This document shows positions 28,146-36,607 of a stretch of DNA of 64,000 nucleotides, piece after piece; position 1 is the stretch's first letter, and every line of letters begins with the position of its first letter. A program made the position numbers and the translations under genes. Source of the stretch: DASZVB01 sp035545855 (lineage in GTDB: Bacteria; Myxococcota_A; Polyangia; Polyangiales; Polyangiaceae); assembly GCA_035545855.1 (NCBI GenBank), contig DASZXK010000168.1, positions 20,373 to 84,372 on the forward strand, read 5' to 3'. The notes below the pieces were generated by a model, which worked only from the letters and a program-made list of their open reading frames with translations, searched no databases and had not been told where the DNA came from.

Positions 28146-29321
28146 ATGAAAGACGCGAAAGTTCCCGGTTCGAAGTCCGCTCTGTTCGTGATCGCGCTCG
28201 CAGCGCTCATGCCGGCCTGTGGCGGTAGTCAGGCCGAGCCCGCGGCGGCGCCTCCTCCGCCCGCGCCGGCGGCGCCCATGCCGCCGCCAGCCGCCGCTCC
28301 CGCTCCTGCTCCTGCGCCCGCGCCCGCCCCGGCCGCAGCGGCGCCCGCTCCCGCTCCCGAACCCGAGAAGAAGCCGGAGATGCATCACGGGATGCACGGG
28401 GTCGTGAAGAGCGCGCTCGCCGAGCTCACGCTCACGCCGGAGCAGAAGACGCAGGTCGACGCCATCGTCGCCGACATGGACAAGATGGAGGAGAGCCATC
28501 ACGGCATCGGCAAGCAGCTCATGGGCGACGTCGCCGACGGTGTCGCGGCCGGCAAGGTCGACCACAAGAAGACGGACGCCGACATCCAGGCCATGGTGAA
28601 GACGCTGAAGGACGGCGCCGCGCAGGCTCAGGAGAGCATGAACAAGCTCCACAAGATCCTGACGCCCGAGCAGCGGAAGGCGCTCGTCGACAAGATCCTC
28701 GCAAAGGCCGGCGAGATGAAGGAGCACATGGCGCACATGATGGCCATGCACGGCGACGGCGAGGGCATGCACGAGCACGGCCCCGGCGGTGAGCACGAGC
28801 ACGGCGGCCCCGGCGGCGAACACGAGCACGGCGGCCCCGGTGGCCCCGGCCATGAGCACGAACATGGCGGTCCCGGCGGTCCGGGTGCCGGTCCCGGCGG
28901 CCCGGGTGGCCCCGGCGGTCCGGGTGCCGGTCCCGGCGGCCCCGGCGGTCCCGGCGGCATGGGCATGCACGGCGACATGCACGGGGGGATGATGATGAAG
29001 TTCGGCGACGATCTCGGTCTCACTCCCGAGCAGCGGGAGAAGCTCAAGACGAAGATGGAAGCGGAGATGAAGGCGCGGAAGGCCGCGATGGAAGAGAAGA
29101 TGACTACGATGGAAAAGCAGAACAAGGCCATCGGAGACGCCTTCGTCACGGACAAGTTCGACGCGAAGAAGGTCGGCGTCGGCACCCACGCGCCGGACAT
29201 GATGAAGAAGATGGCGACGATGAAGGTGAAGTTCGCCGAGGACGTCCTCTCCATCCTGACGCCCGAGCAGCGTGCGAAGTTCGCCGAGCACATCCGCGCG
29301 CACGCCGAAGACATGGACTGA
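28146..29321 (+). CDS. LTxxQ (Spy/CpxP-like) lipoprotein with His- and Gly-Pro-rich centre
   Basis: The 391-aa lipoprotein (lipobox LAALMPAC) has a Pro/Ala stalk and then two helical Spy/CpxP-like units. Four LTPEQ-type motifs are present (LTLTPEQKTQ, ILTPEQRKAL, LGLTPEQREKL, ILTPEQRAKF). Between the units is a low-complexity segment alternating HEHGGPGG and GPGGPG blocks, and flanking helices are Met/His-rich (HMAHMMAMHGDG, GDMHGGMMMKF). Spy and CpxP are periplasmic chaperone or stress-sensing proteins, and His/Met clusters often bind copper, zinc or nickel. Metal buffering is therefore plausible but inferred. GGAGG at 28136-28140 fixes the ATG at 28146. Confidence 0.88.
   Translation: MKDAKVPGSKSALFVIALAALMPACGGSQAEPAAAPPPPAPAAPMPPPAAAPAPAPAPAPAPAAAAPAPAPEPEKKPEMHHGMHGVVKSALAELTLTPEQKTQVDAIVADMDKMEESHHGIGKQLMGDVADGVAAGKVDHKKTDADIQAMVKTLKDGAAQAQESMNKLHKILTPEQRKALVDKILAKAGEMKEHMAHMMAMHGDGEGMHEHGPGGEHEHGGPGGEHEHGGPGGPGHEHEHGGPGGPGAGPGGPGGPGGPGAGPGGPGGPGGMGMHGDMHGGMMMKFGDDLGLTPEQREKLKTKMEAEMKARKAAMEEKMTTMEKQNKAIGDAFVTDKFDAKKVGVGTHAPDMMKKMATMKVKFAEDVLSILTPEQRAKFAEHIRAHAEDMD
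28768..28960 (+). repeat. In-frame coding repeat (His-Glu-His / Gly-Pro-Gly)
   Basis: GGCGGCCCCGGCGG-type units alternate with GAGCACGAGCACGG units and are translated as HEHGGPGG and collagen-like GPGGPG. The DNA copies are nearly identical, so copy number is likely to vary between strains. Confidence 0.75.
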
Positions 29322-29366
29322 CGACCGGGGAGGGGAGGACGTCGTGAGACGCTCGTCTTCGGATGA

Positions 29367-29650
29367 GCGATCTCTTCGACGTCCTCGCTCTCGACGCTCG
29401 CGCAGGCCGCGCTTCGAGCGGCCTGTGCCGGATTCCTCCGTGACTACGATTTTCTGTTCTCGCCGACGCTCGCCGAACGACCGGTGCCGTCGATGCGCCT
29501 CCCGCTCCGCGTGAGCAGCGCGGGGCCTCCATCCGCGTGCCGGTCACCGGGCGCCATGGGGTCAGCAGCGTTCTGTTTCGGCTCGCGGCCGAGACCGAGG
29601 CGAGGCGTCCGGAGGCGTGGTTACGCAGTGCGCCGAAAGACGCGAGCGCT
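29367..29650 (+). pseudogene. Remnant of an amidase-signature enzyme, C-terminal part, frameshifted
   Basis: Two fragments in different frames read like the C terminus of an amidase-signature protein. Positions 29385-29483 give TLAQAALRAACAGFLRDYDF followed by LFSPTLAERPVP, the pattern seen before the C-terminal region of amidases. Positions 29525-29650 give ASIRVPVTGRHGVSSVLFRL then AAETEARRPEAW, matching the usual end (substrate-pocket strand, then a helix with ARPW). A stop codon sits just upstream of the first fragment and the Ser-Lys catalytic core is absent. The assignment rests on pattern recall. Confidence 0.5.
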
Positions 29651-29821
29651 GCGCGCCGCGAGCGCTGGCGACCGGGTGGATCCCGTCGCTTGACGTGGGC
29701 CGGGTGTGCCCGTAATCGTCGCGATTCATGGCCAGAATCGTCGTTCGACGCGGGAGGCACATCCCGTTCGGAGGGCGCGGCGTTTCGGGCGTCGACGGAC
29801 AGCACGAAAGGAACCACGGAA

Positions 29822-30247
29822 ATGGCTGATTTTCAGGCGAGCTCTCCCGAGGAGCTGCGAGCGCTGATCGACGGCAGGAGCGACGACGAGATCAACGCGG
29901 GCCTCAAGGCCTCCGGCGTGGAGAAGTCCCTCGACGCGGTGTTCGACGGCATGGTCCAGGCCTTCCTCCCCGAGAAGGCGGGCCAGAACTCCGCCGTCGT
30001 CCAGTACGACGTGAACTCCCAGGAGGGGAAGCACTCCTACCAGCTCAAGGTCGCCGGCGGAAAGTGCACGCTCTCCAAGGGCGCTCCCGACAGCGCCCGG
30101 GTGACGCTCACCCTGAGCGCGCCCGACTTTCTCCGCCTCGTCACCGGCAAGCTCAACGGTCAGACCGCGTTCTTCCAGGGCAAGCTGAAGCTCAGCGGCG
30201 ACATGATGTTCGCCCAGACGATGCAGAGCTGGTTCAAGATGACGTGA
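29822..30247 (+). CDS. SCP2 sterol-binding domain protein
   Basis: The 141-aa product is a stand-alone SCP2-like domain, a small alpha/beta fold with a hydrophobic tunnel for lipids or acyl-CoA. Typical elements are VVQYDVNSQEGKHSYQLKVAGGKCTLSKG, the VTLTLSAPDFLRLVTGKLNGQTAFFQGKLKLSGD strand-turn and a C-terminal helix. It has no signal peptide. The open frame extends upstream through the amidase remnant, but ATG 29822 starts the domain. Proximity to the acyl-CoA dehydrogenases suggests lipid metabolism. Confidence 0.9.
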   Translation: MADFQASSPEELRALIDGRSDDEINAGLKASGVEKSLDAVFDGMVQAFLPEKAGQNSAVVQYDVNSQEGKHSYQLKVAGGKCTLSKGAPDSARVTLTLSAPDFLRLVTGKLNGQTAFFQGKLKLSGDMMFAQTMQSWFKMT

Positions 30248-30300
30248 GACTCGGGCTCCGACGTCACTCGGGCCGGGTGGGGGGACCGCGTCGAGCGGGA

Positions 30301-30390
30301 TGGTTTGTATACAAACTGTCCGGTTTGCGCCGAATCCCCCCTCGCGCATGGCCGTCGGTTTGCGCCGAATCCCCCCTTGCGCACGGCCGT
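30301..30390. repeat. Palindromic 24-bp repeat plus 35-bp tandem repeat
   Basis: Positions 30301-30324 are identical to 16720-16743 and contain GTTTGTATACAAAC (30303-30316). Next, a 35-bp unit beginning CGGTTTGCGCCGAATCCCCC is present at 30321-30355 and 30356-30390, with two differences. The element lies between the convergent ends of the SCP2 gene and the TRAP binding-protein gene. Confidence 0.85.
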
Positions 30391-30406
30391 CGCGCCCGAG
30401 ACGAGG

Positions 30407-31423
30407 TCACTCGACCGTTTCGAATCCGCGGATCTTGAGGACCTTGTTCACGAGGGCCTTGTCGAAGGTGCCGCGGGCGAGGGACCGGGTGGCCTTCCTC
30501 AGGAGCTTCTCCCACTCGTCCCGCTCGGCCTGGGACATCTTCACGAGCGTCATCTTCTGCAGGAGCCGATCGTAGGCTTCCGCGTCGAGCTTCCGGATGC
30601 GGTCGAGCTGCGTTTCGCTCGCGCGCTTCTGGATGTCCTCGAACGTCTTCATGAGGTCCGCCGGCAGCGCGTCGAGCGCGGCCGTCCGGAACACCATGCC
30701 GCCCACGGCGCAGACGGAGACCTGGTCGCTCACGTGATCCAGGTACGGGGTCCACTGGAGCTGCTCGGCCGCGAGCGCGGGCGCGTTGATCGAGTCCACG
30801 CTTCCCGAGCGGAGCGCCGGGAGCACTTCCATCGGGTCCACCACGACCGGGACGACGTTGCCGATGGAGGCGTAGATCGTCGGGCCCATCGGCTCGTTCC
30901 GCCACGTCGCGGGGCGGTGGTTCTTGAGGTCGTCGGGGCGGTGGATCTCGAACCCCTTGCTGAACTGGCGGACGAGGCCGATGTCGCCCCAGCCGACGAC
31001 GCGGAACCCCGCGCCCTTCAGGCCGGCTTCCAGGTCCGGTTGAAGCGCGGAGCGGACCTGGTCGAGCTCGGACCACTTCGTCATCACGCCCGGGAGCTGG
31101 AGCACCAGCACGTTCTTGTAGATGTAGGAGAGACCGACCGAAGTGAGCGCGGCGCCGTCCAGCTGGCCCGTCTTCATCTTGCTCACCATGCCGTCCTCGT
31201 TGCCCTGGACGCCGTTGAAGAACATCTGGACCTCGAGACGGCCCTCCGACTTCTTCGAGAGCGCCTTCTCCCAGACGCCGTACACCTTGCCCCACGAAGA
31301 GTTCTTCGGGGCGAGGCTCGCGACGCGGAGCGTGTGCTCGGCGGCAGAGGCCTGCTTCGGAGCGGCGGCGAGAAGACCGAAACCGAGTGCGGTGAGTGCG
31401 GCGAGATGGGTGAGTCGTTTCAT
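30407..31423 (-). CDS. TRAP-transporter-type (DctP) periplasmic solute-binding protein
   Basis: The 338-aa product has a signal peptide (MKRLTHLAALTALGFGLLAAAPKQASA) and the DctP fold: HTLRVASLAPKNSSWGKVY, EGRLEVQMFFNGVQGNE, KMKTGQLDGAALTSVGL, and the Arg/Asn region PATWRNEPMGPTIY where DctP proteins bind the substrate carboxylate. Such proteins normally feed DctQ and DctM membrane subunits, but neither is encoded within this window. It may serve a distant permease or have another periplasmic role. The substrate cannot be told. Upstream lies a 208-bp gap to the ald gene on the same strand. Confidence 0.88.
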   Translation of the reverse strand: MKRLTHLAALTALGFGLLAAAPKQASAAEHTLRVASLAPKNSSWGKVYGVWEKALSKKSEGRLEVQMFFNGVQGNEDGMVSKMKTGQLDGAALTSVGLSYIYKNVLVLQLPGVMTKWSELDQVRSALQPDLEAGLKGAGFRVVGWGDIGLVRQFSKGFEIHRPDDLKNHRPATWRNEPMGPTIYASIGNVVPVVVDPMEVLPALRSGSVDSINAPALAAEQLQWTPYLDHVSDQVSVCAVGGMVFRTAALDALPADLMKTFEDIQKRASETQLDRIRKLDAEAYDRLLQKMTLVKMSQAERDEWEKLLRKATRSLARGTFDKALVNKVLKIRGFETVE

Positions 31424-31631
31424 GGCGGGGGAAATCTGCCCGGTCTCGATGTGGGTGTCGAGCGCTCAATGGGCGGGCAGCCTCGAGTAAGACGTAGCAG
31501 AAGCCGCCCTATTCACGTCTTGCACGAATGTGTCATTCGTCGCGCGAAACGCACGGCGCGGTGCGGCGAATCGCGGCCGGAAAAGCCGATTCGTGGCCGC
31601 CAGAGCCGTCTGCCACCCGTGAAGAGGTGGT

Positions 31632-32735
31632 CTACGAGGACATCCGCGGCAGATCCGGAAACGCGTCCGCCACGTCGCTGCTGACGACGCGTCCGCCCCG
31701 GATGTTCTCCGCTGCGGCTGAACCCGCGTCCTGGGCCAGGAACGCCTCCGTCCCGAGCCGCGCGAGCTTCCGGACGTAGGGGAGCGTGGCGTTGCAGAGG
31801 GCCTGCGTGCTCGTGCGCCCCACGGCGCCGGGCATGTTCGTCACACAGTAGTGGACGACGTCGTCCACGACGTACGTCGGCTCGTGGTGCGTCGTGGGGC
31901 GCGCGGTCTCCACGCATCCGCCCTGGTCGATGGAGACGTCCACGATGACGGCTCCGGGTTTCATCCGCCGAACCAGGTCCGCCGTCACGATCCGCGGGGC
32001 GCGCCGTCCGCGAACGAGCACCGCGCCGATGACGAGATCGGCGTTCTGCACGTAGTGGTCCACGGAGTGCGGGTCCGAGTACACGGTCGTGACGTTGGCG
32101 GGCATGTGCTCGGAGAGCTCTCTCAGCCGGTCCAGGTTCACGTCCATCAGCGTCACGTTTGCGCCGAGGCCCGCCGCGACGCGAGCGGCGTTCGCGCCGA
32201 CCACCCCGCCGCCCAGGACGACGACGTCCGCCGGCTCCACGCCGGGGACGCCGCCGAGCAGGATGCCGCGGCCGCGCATCGGCTTCTCCAGGTGCTTCGC
32301 GCCCTCCTGGATCGACATGCGCCCCGCGACCTCGCTCATCGGCGTGAGGAGGGGGAGCCGTCCCGCGGCGTCCGTGAGCGTCTCGTACGCGATCGCGGTG
32401 TAGCCGCGAGCGAGGGAACGTTCCGTGAGGTCTCGGGACCCCGCGAAGTGGAAGTAGCCGAACACCGTGTGCTGCGGACCGAGCCGCTCGAGCTCCACGG
32501 GAAGGGGCTCCTTGACCTTCACGATCAGCGACGCCTTGTCGAACAGCTCCGCCGGATCGTCGACGAGGGTCGCGCCGGCGCGCTCGTACTCGTCGTCCGT
32601 GAAGCCGCTGCCCCGGCCCGCTCCGCGCTCGATGAGCACGGTGTGTCCGTCCCGCTTCAGGAGGTCCGCGCCGACGGGGCGGAGCGCGACTCGATACTCG
32701 TCGTCTTTGATCTCGCGAGGGATGCCGACAATCAT
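31632..32735 (-). CDS. ald: Alanine dehydrogenase
   Basis: The 367-aa enzyme interconverts L-alanine and pyruvate with NAD(H). It begins with the family signature MIVGIPREIKDDEYRVAL. It has the catalytic Lys in LIVKVKEP and His in FHFAGS, the Rossmann motif VVVLGGGVVGANAA, and the C-terminal VDVSIDQGGCVETARPTTHHEP block. The length is standard. It is transcribed alone; the next gene on this strand is the TRAP binding protein, after 208 bp. Confidence 0.96.
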   Translation of the reverse strand: MIVGIPREIKDDEYRVALRPVGADLLKRDGHTVLIERGAGRGSGFTDDEYERAGATLVDDPAELFDKASLIVKVKEPLPVELERLGPQHTVFGYFHFAGSRDLTERSLARGYTAIAYETLTDAAGRLPLLTPMSEVAGRMSIQEGAKHLEKPMRGRGILLGGVPGVEPADVVVLGGGVVGANAARVAAGLGANVTLMDVNLDRLRELSEHMPANVTTVYSDPHSVDHYVQNADLVIGAVLVRGRRAPRIVTADLVRRMKPGAVIVDVSIDQGGCVETARPTTHHEPTYVVDDVVHYCVTNMPGAVGRTSTQALCNATLPYVRKLARLGTEAFLAQDAGSAAAENIRGGRVVSSDVADAFPDLPRMSS

Positions 32736-32875
32736 GCGCGTCCTTCTACGATGACCCGGATCGGGGCCGGATGCTCGCCGCTCGTCGAACGGGCTCTTTC
32801 GACCTTCGTTCGAGCTGCCGCGTCAGGCTCTCGCTCGAGAGCTCTGACGCGGCCCCGCTGTCTTTTCTTCTCCGG

Positions 32876-32949
32876 TCGGGGCGGGGAGATTCGAACTCCC
32901 GACCTCACGGACCCGAACCGTGCGCGCTACCAAACTGCGCTACGCCCCG
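32876..32949 (-). tRNA. tRNA-Pro (CGG)
   Basis: On the minus strand the cloverleaf has acceptor CGGGGCG / CGCCCCG, D-arm with GTAGCGC, anticodon stem CACGG / CCGTG with loop TTCGGGT (anticodon at 32913-32915) and T-loop TTCGAAT. The discriminator is A. CCA is not encoded. The C1-G72 pair and the CGG anticodon are typical of bacterial tRNA-Pro. Confidence 0.94.
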
Positions 32950-32978
32950 GAGGCATCCAAAGTCGCGATGGGCGCGGG

Positions 32979-33008
32979 AGAATGGTGCCCCGAGGGGGGG
33001 TGTGTCAA
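32979..33008 (-). promoter_or_regulatory. Promoter of tRNA-Pro
   Basis: On the minus strand a perfect TTGACA (33008-33003) and CATTCT (32984-32979) are separated by 18 bp, with the -10 ending 29 bp before the tRNA start. Confidence 0.55.
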
Positions 33009-33072
33009 GCGCGCGCTCGAGGGTCGGGGCGGCTTGGTTTTTTCACGGCCGCGCCGGGCTTCCGGGCGGGAA

Positions 33073-34716
33073 ATGCGTGGTATGGCTACACCCTCCCTCG
33101 GCTCCACCCAGATGGCGCTCGTCACGGACTATCTCGTGCTCGGGGGCGGCGTGGCCGGCCTCTCGTTCGCGCTGACGGCCGCCCGTCACGGCGAGGTCAC
33201 GCTCGTCACCAAGCGCGGCCGGGACGACACCGCGACCCAGTGGGCCCAGGGCGGCGTCTCCGCCGTGCTCTCGCCGGAGGACTCCTTCGAGCGGCACGCG
33301 CAGGACACGAGAGAGGCCGGCGCCGGCCTCTGCCACGACGTGGTCGTGGACCTCTGCGTCCGGGACGCGCCGGACGGGATCCGCTGGCTCATGGACCTCG
33401 GCGCCGAGTTCTCGCGTGCGGAGGACGGCTCGCTCGACCTCGGTCGCGAGGGCGGTCACACGGCGCGCCGGGTCGTCCACGCGGGGGACATCACGGGGCG
33501 GGAGATCCAGCGCGTCCTGTCGCGCGCCGTCGCGGACACGCCGAACATCCGCGTCATCGACTGGCACATGGCGGTCGACCTCATCACGCTGAGCAAGTTC
33601 GGCGGCCCCGACTACTGCGTCGGCGCGTACCTCCTGGACGAGCAGGGCGGCAAGGTGGAGACGGTCCTCGCGCGGGCGACCGTCCTCGCGACGGGCGGGG
33701 CCGGAAAGGCCTACGTCTACACGACGAACCCCGACGTCGCGACGGGCGACGGCGTCGCGATGGCGTACCGGGCGGGCGCCGAGATCGCGAACATGGAATT
33801 CTACCAGTTCCACCCGACGTGCCTCTACCACCCGCAGGCGAAGAACTTCCTCATCAGCGAGGCGCTCCGGGGCGAGGGCGCGGTCCTCCGCCTGCCCTCC
33901 GGCGAACCGTTCATGAAGCGCCACCACGAGATGGCGGATCTCGCGCCGCGAGACGTCGTCGCGCGCGCGATCGACTACGAGATGAAGCGAACGGGCAGCG
34001 ACAACGTCCTCCTCGACATCACGGGGAAGAGCCCGGACTTCGTGCGCGAGCGCTTCCCCACGATCTACGCCGAATGCCTCCGGCTCGGCATCGACATCAC
34101 GCGGGAGCCGATGCCCGTCGTGCCCGCGGCCCACTACATGTGCGGCGGCGTCACCTCGGACCTCCACGGCCGCACGTCCATCCCCGGCCTCTGGGCGATC
34201 GGCGAGACGGCCTGCACGGGGCTCCACGGCGCGAACCGCCTCGCGTCGAACTCGCTCCTCGAGGGGCTCGTCTTCGGACGACGGGCCGCGAAGAAGCTCG
34301 AGGAGGACGCGGGGCAGGGGAAATGGACCGCCCCGGAGGTCCCCGACTGGGAGACGGGGTCGGCCGTCCCGAGCCACGAGGCCGTCGTCGTCGCCCACAA
34401 CTGGGACGAGATCCGGCGCCTCATGTGGAACTACGTCGGGATCGTCCGGAGCAACAGCCGGCTCCGGCGCGCCGCGCGGCGCGTGGCGCTCCTGGAAGAG
34501 GAGATTCGCGAGTACTACTGGAAGCACCTCGTCACGAGGGATCTCCTCGAGCTCCGGAACATCGCGACCGTCGCGGAGCTCGTGATCGCGTGTGCGGCGA
34601 GCCGGCGCGAGAGCCGGGGCCTCCACTACACCGTCGACTACCCGAACCTGGACGACTCGTTGCTCTCGGACACGGTGACGAAGCGCGGCGTCCCCCCGCA
34701 CCTCAGACGCTCGTGA
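33073..34716 (+). CDS. nadB: L-aspartate oxidase
   Basis: This flavoprotein oxidises L-aspartate to iminoaspartate, the first step of de novo NAD synthesis. The 547-aa product has the FAD motif DYLVLGGGVAGLSFAL, the succinate-dehydrogenase/fumarate-reductase family blocks TATQWAQGGVSAV, EFYQFHPTCLYHP and HYMCGGVTSDLHGRTSIPGLWAIGE, and HGANRLASNSLLEGLVFG near the FAD. Starts at ATG 33073 and 33082 are both possible. nadA and nadC are not adjacent. The stop overlaps the next start (GTGA), making this the first gene of a four-gene overlapping operon. Confidence 0.96.
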   Translation: MRGMATPSLGSTQMALVTDYLVLGGGVAGLSFALTAARHGEVTLVTKRGRDDTATQWAQGGVSAVLSPEDSFERHAQDTREAGAGLCHDVVVDLCVRDAPDGIRWLMDLGAEFSRAEDGSLDLGREGGHTARRVVHAGDITGREIQRVLSRAVADTPNIRVIDWHMAVDLITLSKFGGPDYCVGAYLLDEQGGKVETVLARATVLATGGAGKAYVYTTNPDVATGDGVAMAYRAGAEIANMEFYQFHPTCLYHPQAKNFLISEALRGEGAVLRLPSGEPFMKRHHEMADLAPRDVVARAIDYEMKRTGSDNVLLDITGKSPDFVRERFPTIYAECLRLGIDITREPMPVVPAAHYMCGGVTSDLHGRTSIPGLWAIGETACTGLHGANRLASNSLLEGLVFGRRAAKKLEEDAGQGKWTAPEVPDWETGSAVPSHEAVVVAHNWDEIRRLMWNYVGIVRSNSRLRRAARRVALLEEEIREYYWKHLVTRDLLELRNIATVAELVIACAASRRESRGLHYTVDYPNLDDSLLSDTVTKRGVPPHLRRS

Positions 34717-35534
34717 CCCGCGGGCTGCCACTCACGGTCCTCCTGGCGTTCGGCTGGTCGCTCACGTCGGCGGCTGCTCTTTCCTGGCTGATCACGGCGA
34801 GCGTCGCGCTCCGGCCGTCGGCAGCGACGGACATCGTGCACCTCGGCGGCATCGAGGCCCTCGTGTTCGTCACGGGCGTGCTCGTCATTCACAAGCTCCA
34901 CCTCGGGGACACGGAGCTCCGGCCGTCCCTCGGGCTCCGGGCGACCCATCCGCTGCTCCACCTCCTCGCGCTGCTCCTCGGCTTCTCGGTGCATTTCCCG
35001 GCGGAAGCCGTCGATGCGCTCCTTCGTCGATTCTCGCCGGAGACGTCTCGAGAGCTCGCCGAAGAAGCGGCGCTCCTGACCGCCTCTTCTCCCGCTCGGC
35101 TCGTCCTCGTGCTCCTCGTCATCTCGTGCATCGGGCCGCTCGTCGAGGAGCTCTTCTTCCGCGGCGCGCTGTTCGGCGCGCTCCGCCGCCGGTATTCGGC
35201 CCTGGTGACGACGCTGGTCACGTCGTTCTGCTTCGTGATCGCGCACCTCGCGGTCCGACACTGGCCCGCGCTCCTCGTCGTGTCTCTCGCGCTCACGTAC
35301 GTCCGGGCGTCGTCGGGGTCTCTCTTGCCGTCGATCGGAATGCACGTGGCGTTCAACGCCCTCACCGTGATCTCCTTCGCGACGGGCCAGACGCCGCTCG
35401 ACGGGTCGACGAAGCTCGACGTCGTCGCGACGCTCGCCGGGACGGCCGCGACGCTCGTGCTGCTGCTCGCGGTCCGCTGGATCGCCGCTCATGCGCCGCT
35501 CGCTCGTCGCGGCCGCGCGGAGGACGCCGAATGA
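34713..35534 (+). CDS. CPBP-family intramembrane glutamic protease (Abi/Rce1-like)
   Basis: The 273-aa product is a polytopic membrane protein with the three CPBP motifs: EELFFRG (Glu145, Glu146, Arg150), FVIAHL and HVAFN. These form the active site of Rce1-type intramembrane proteases and of bacterial Abi proteins. The substrate is unknown. The GTG start overlaps the nadB stop by four bases, and the stop overlaps the patatin start by four (ATGA), so translation is probably coupled in both directions. Confidence 0.9.
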   Translation: MTRGLPLTVLLAFGWSLTSAAALSWLITASVALRPSAATDIVHLGGIEALVFVTGVLVIHKLHLGDTELRPSLGLRATHPLLHLLALLLGFSVHFPAEAVDALLRRFSPETSRELAEEAALLTASSPARLVLVLLVISCIGPLVEELFFRGALFGALRRRYSALVTTLVTSFCFVIAHLAVRHWPALLVVSLALTYVRASSGSLLPSIGMHVAFNALTVISFATGQTPLDGSTKLDVVATLAGTAATLVLLLAVRWIAAHAPLARRGRAEDAE

Positions 35535-36607
35535 AGAAGATCGCTCTCTGTCTGCCGGGTGGCGGCGTGACCGGCGCCATGTATCAGATCGGCGCGCTCG
35601 CGGCGCTGGAGGACACCGTGCTCGGCTTCGACGCGAACGCGCTCGAGCTCTACGTGGGGACGTCGAGCGGCGCGAGCGTCGCGGCCGCGCTCGCCGGCGG
35701 CGTCTCCGTCCAGCGGATGTACCGCGCGCTCCTCGACCCGGCCGACAACTTCTTCCCGCTCGAGCGCCGTCACGTGCTCAAGGTCGACCTCGGGGAGTGG
35801 CGGCGCGCCCTCGGCACGATCCTCGGCGCGGCTCGCCACGGCGGTCGCTCGATCCTCTCTCGCGCGCCCGCGCCCTCTCCGGAGGTCCTCTGGGGCGAGC
35901 TCGATCGACTGTACGACTCGCTCCCGACCGGCGTGTTCACGCTGGAGGGCTACGAGCGATTCCTGGAGGACTTCTTCGCCCGTCGCGGCGTCGCGAACAA
36001 TTTCCGGGCGTCGCCTCGCCCCCTCCGCATCCTCGCCTACGATCTGGACAGCGGGCTCCCCGTCTTCTTCGGGGACCCGGACATGGACCACGTGCCAGTC
36101 TCGCGCGCGTGCATCGCGTCCACCGCGCTTCCTCCGTTCTTCTCGCCCGTGCGCATTCGCGATCGCTTCTACGTCGACGCCGGCGCCGCGCAGGTGGCGC
36201 AGCTGGAGGCCGCCGCGCGGTCGGCTGCCGACGTGATCCTGGTCGTGAACCCCATGGTCCCCGTGGTGGCCCAGAGCGTGCCGACCGGGCACGGACATCG
36301 TCCGAGCGTGCGGGACAAGGGCTACCTCTGGGTCGCGAACCAGGCGATCCGCATCGGGATGCATGCCTTCCTGAAGGAGACGGTCACGCGCCTCCGGGAG
36401 ACGCAGTCGCGGCCGGTTCTTCTCATCGAGCCCGAGCCGACGGACGGCGTGCTGTTCATGTTCAGTCCGACGAGCTTCACCGGTCGACGCACGATGCTGG
36501 AGCACGCCTACCGCACGACGCGCGCGCAGCTCGGGGCGTGGCTCGACGGGGGAGAGGCCACGGTCACGCGGTCGGGATTCGAACGCCGCACGAGCGACGC
36601 CCCGTGA
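35531..36607 (+). CDS. Patatin-like phospholipase
   Basis: The 358-aa product has the patatin catalytic layout: oxyanion-hole motif PGGGVTGAMYQIGAL near the N terminus, nucleophile Ser45 in GTSSG and dyad Asp216 in VDAGAAQ (the family usually has DGG or DGA). Patatins hydrolyse acyl esters of phospholipids or neutral lipids. There is no signal peptide, so it is probably cytoplasmic or peripheral to the inner membrane. The start overlaps the CPBP stop and the stop overlaps the next gene's start, both by four bases. Confidence 0.92.
   Translation: MKKIALCLPGGGVTGAMYQIGALAALEDTVLGFDANALELYVGTSSGASVAAALAGGVSVQRMYRALLDPADNFFPLERRHVLKVDLGEWRRALGTILGAARHGGRSILSRAPAPSPEVLWGELDRLYDSLPTGVFTLEGYERFLEDFFARRGVANNFRASPRPLRILAYDLDSGLPVFFGDPDMDHVPVSRACIASTALPPFFSPVRIRDRFYVDAGAAQVAQLEAAARSAADVILVVNPMVPVVAQSVPTGHGHRPSVRDKGYLWVANQAIRIGMHAFLKETVTRLRETQSRPVLLIEPEPTDGVLFMFSPTSFTGRRTMLEHAYRTTRAQLGAWLDGGEATVTRSGFERRTSDAP

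Noticed and set aside
30301..30390. CRISPR-like array
   Set aside because: The 35-bp units are contiguous with no spacers, and no cas genes are near. The same holds for 28768-28960 and 63581-64000, which are coding repeats.
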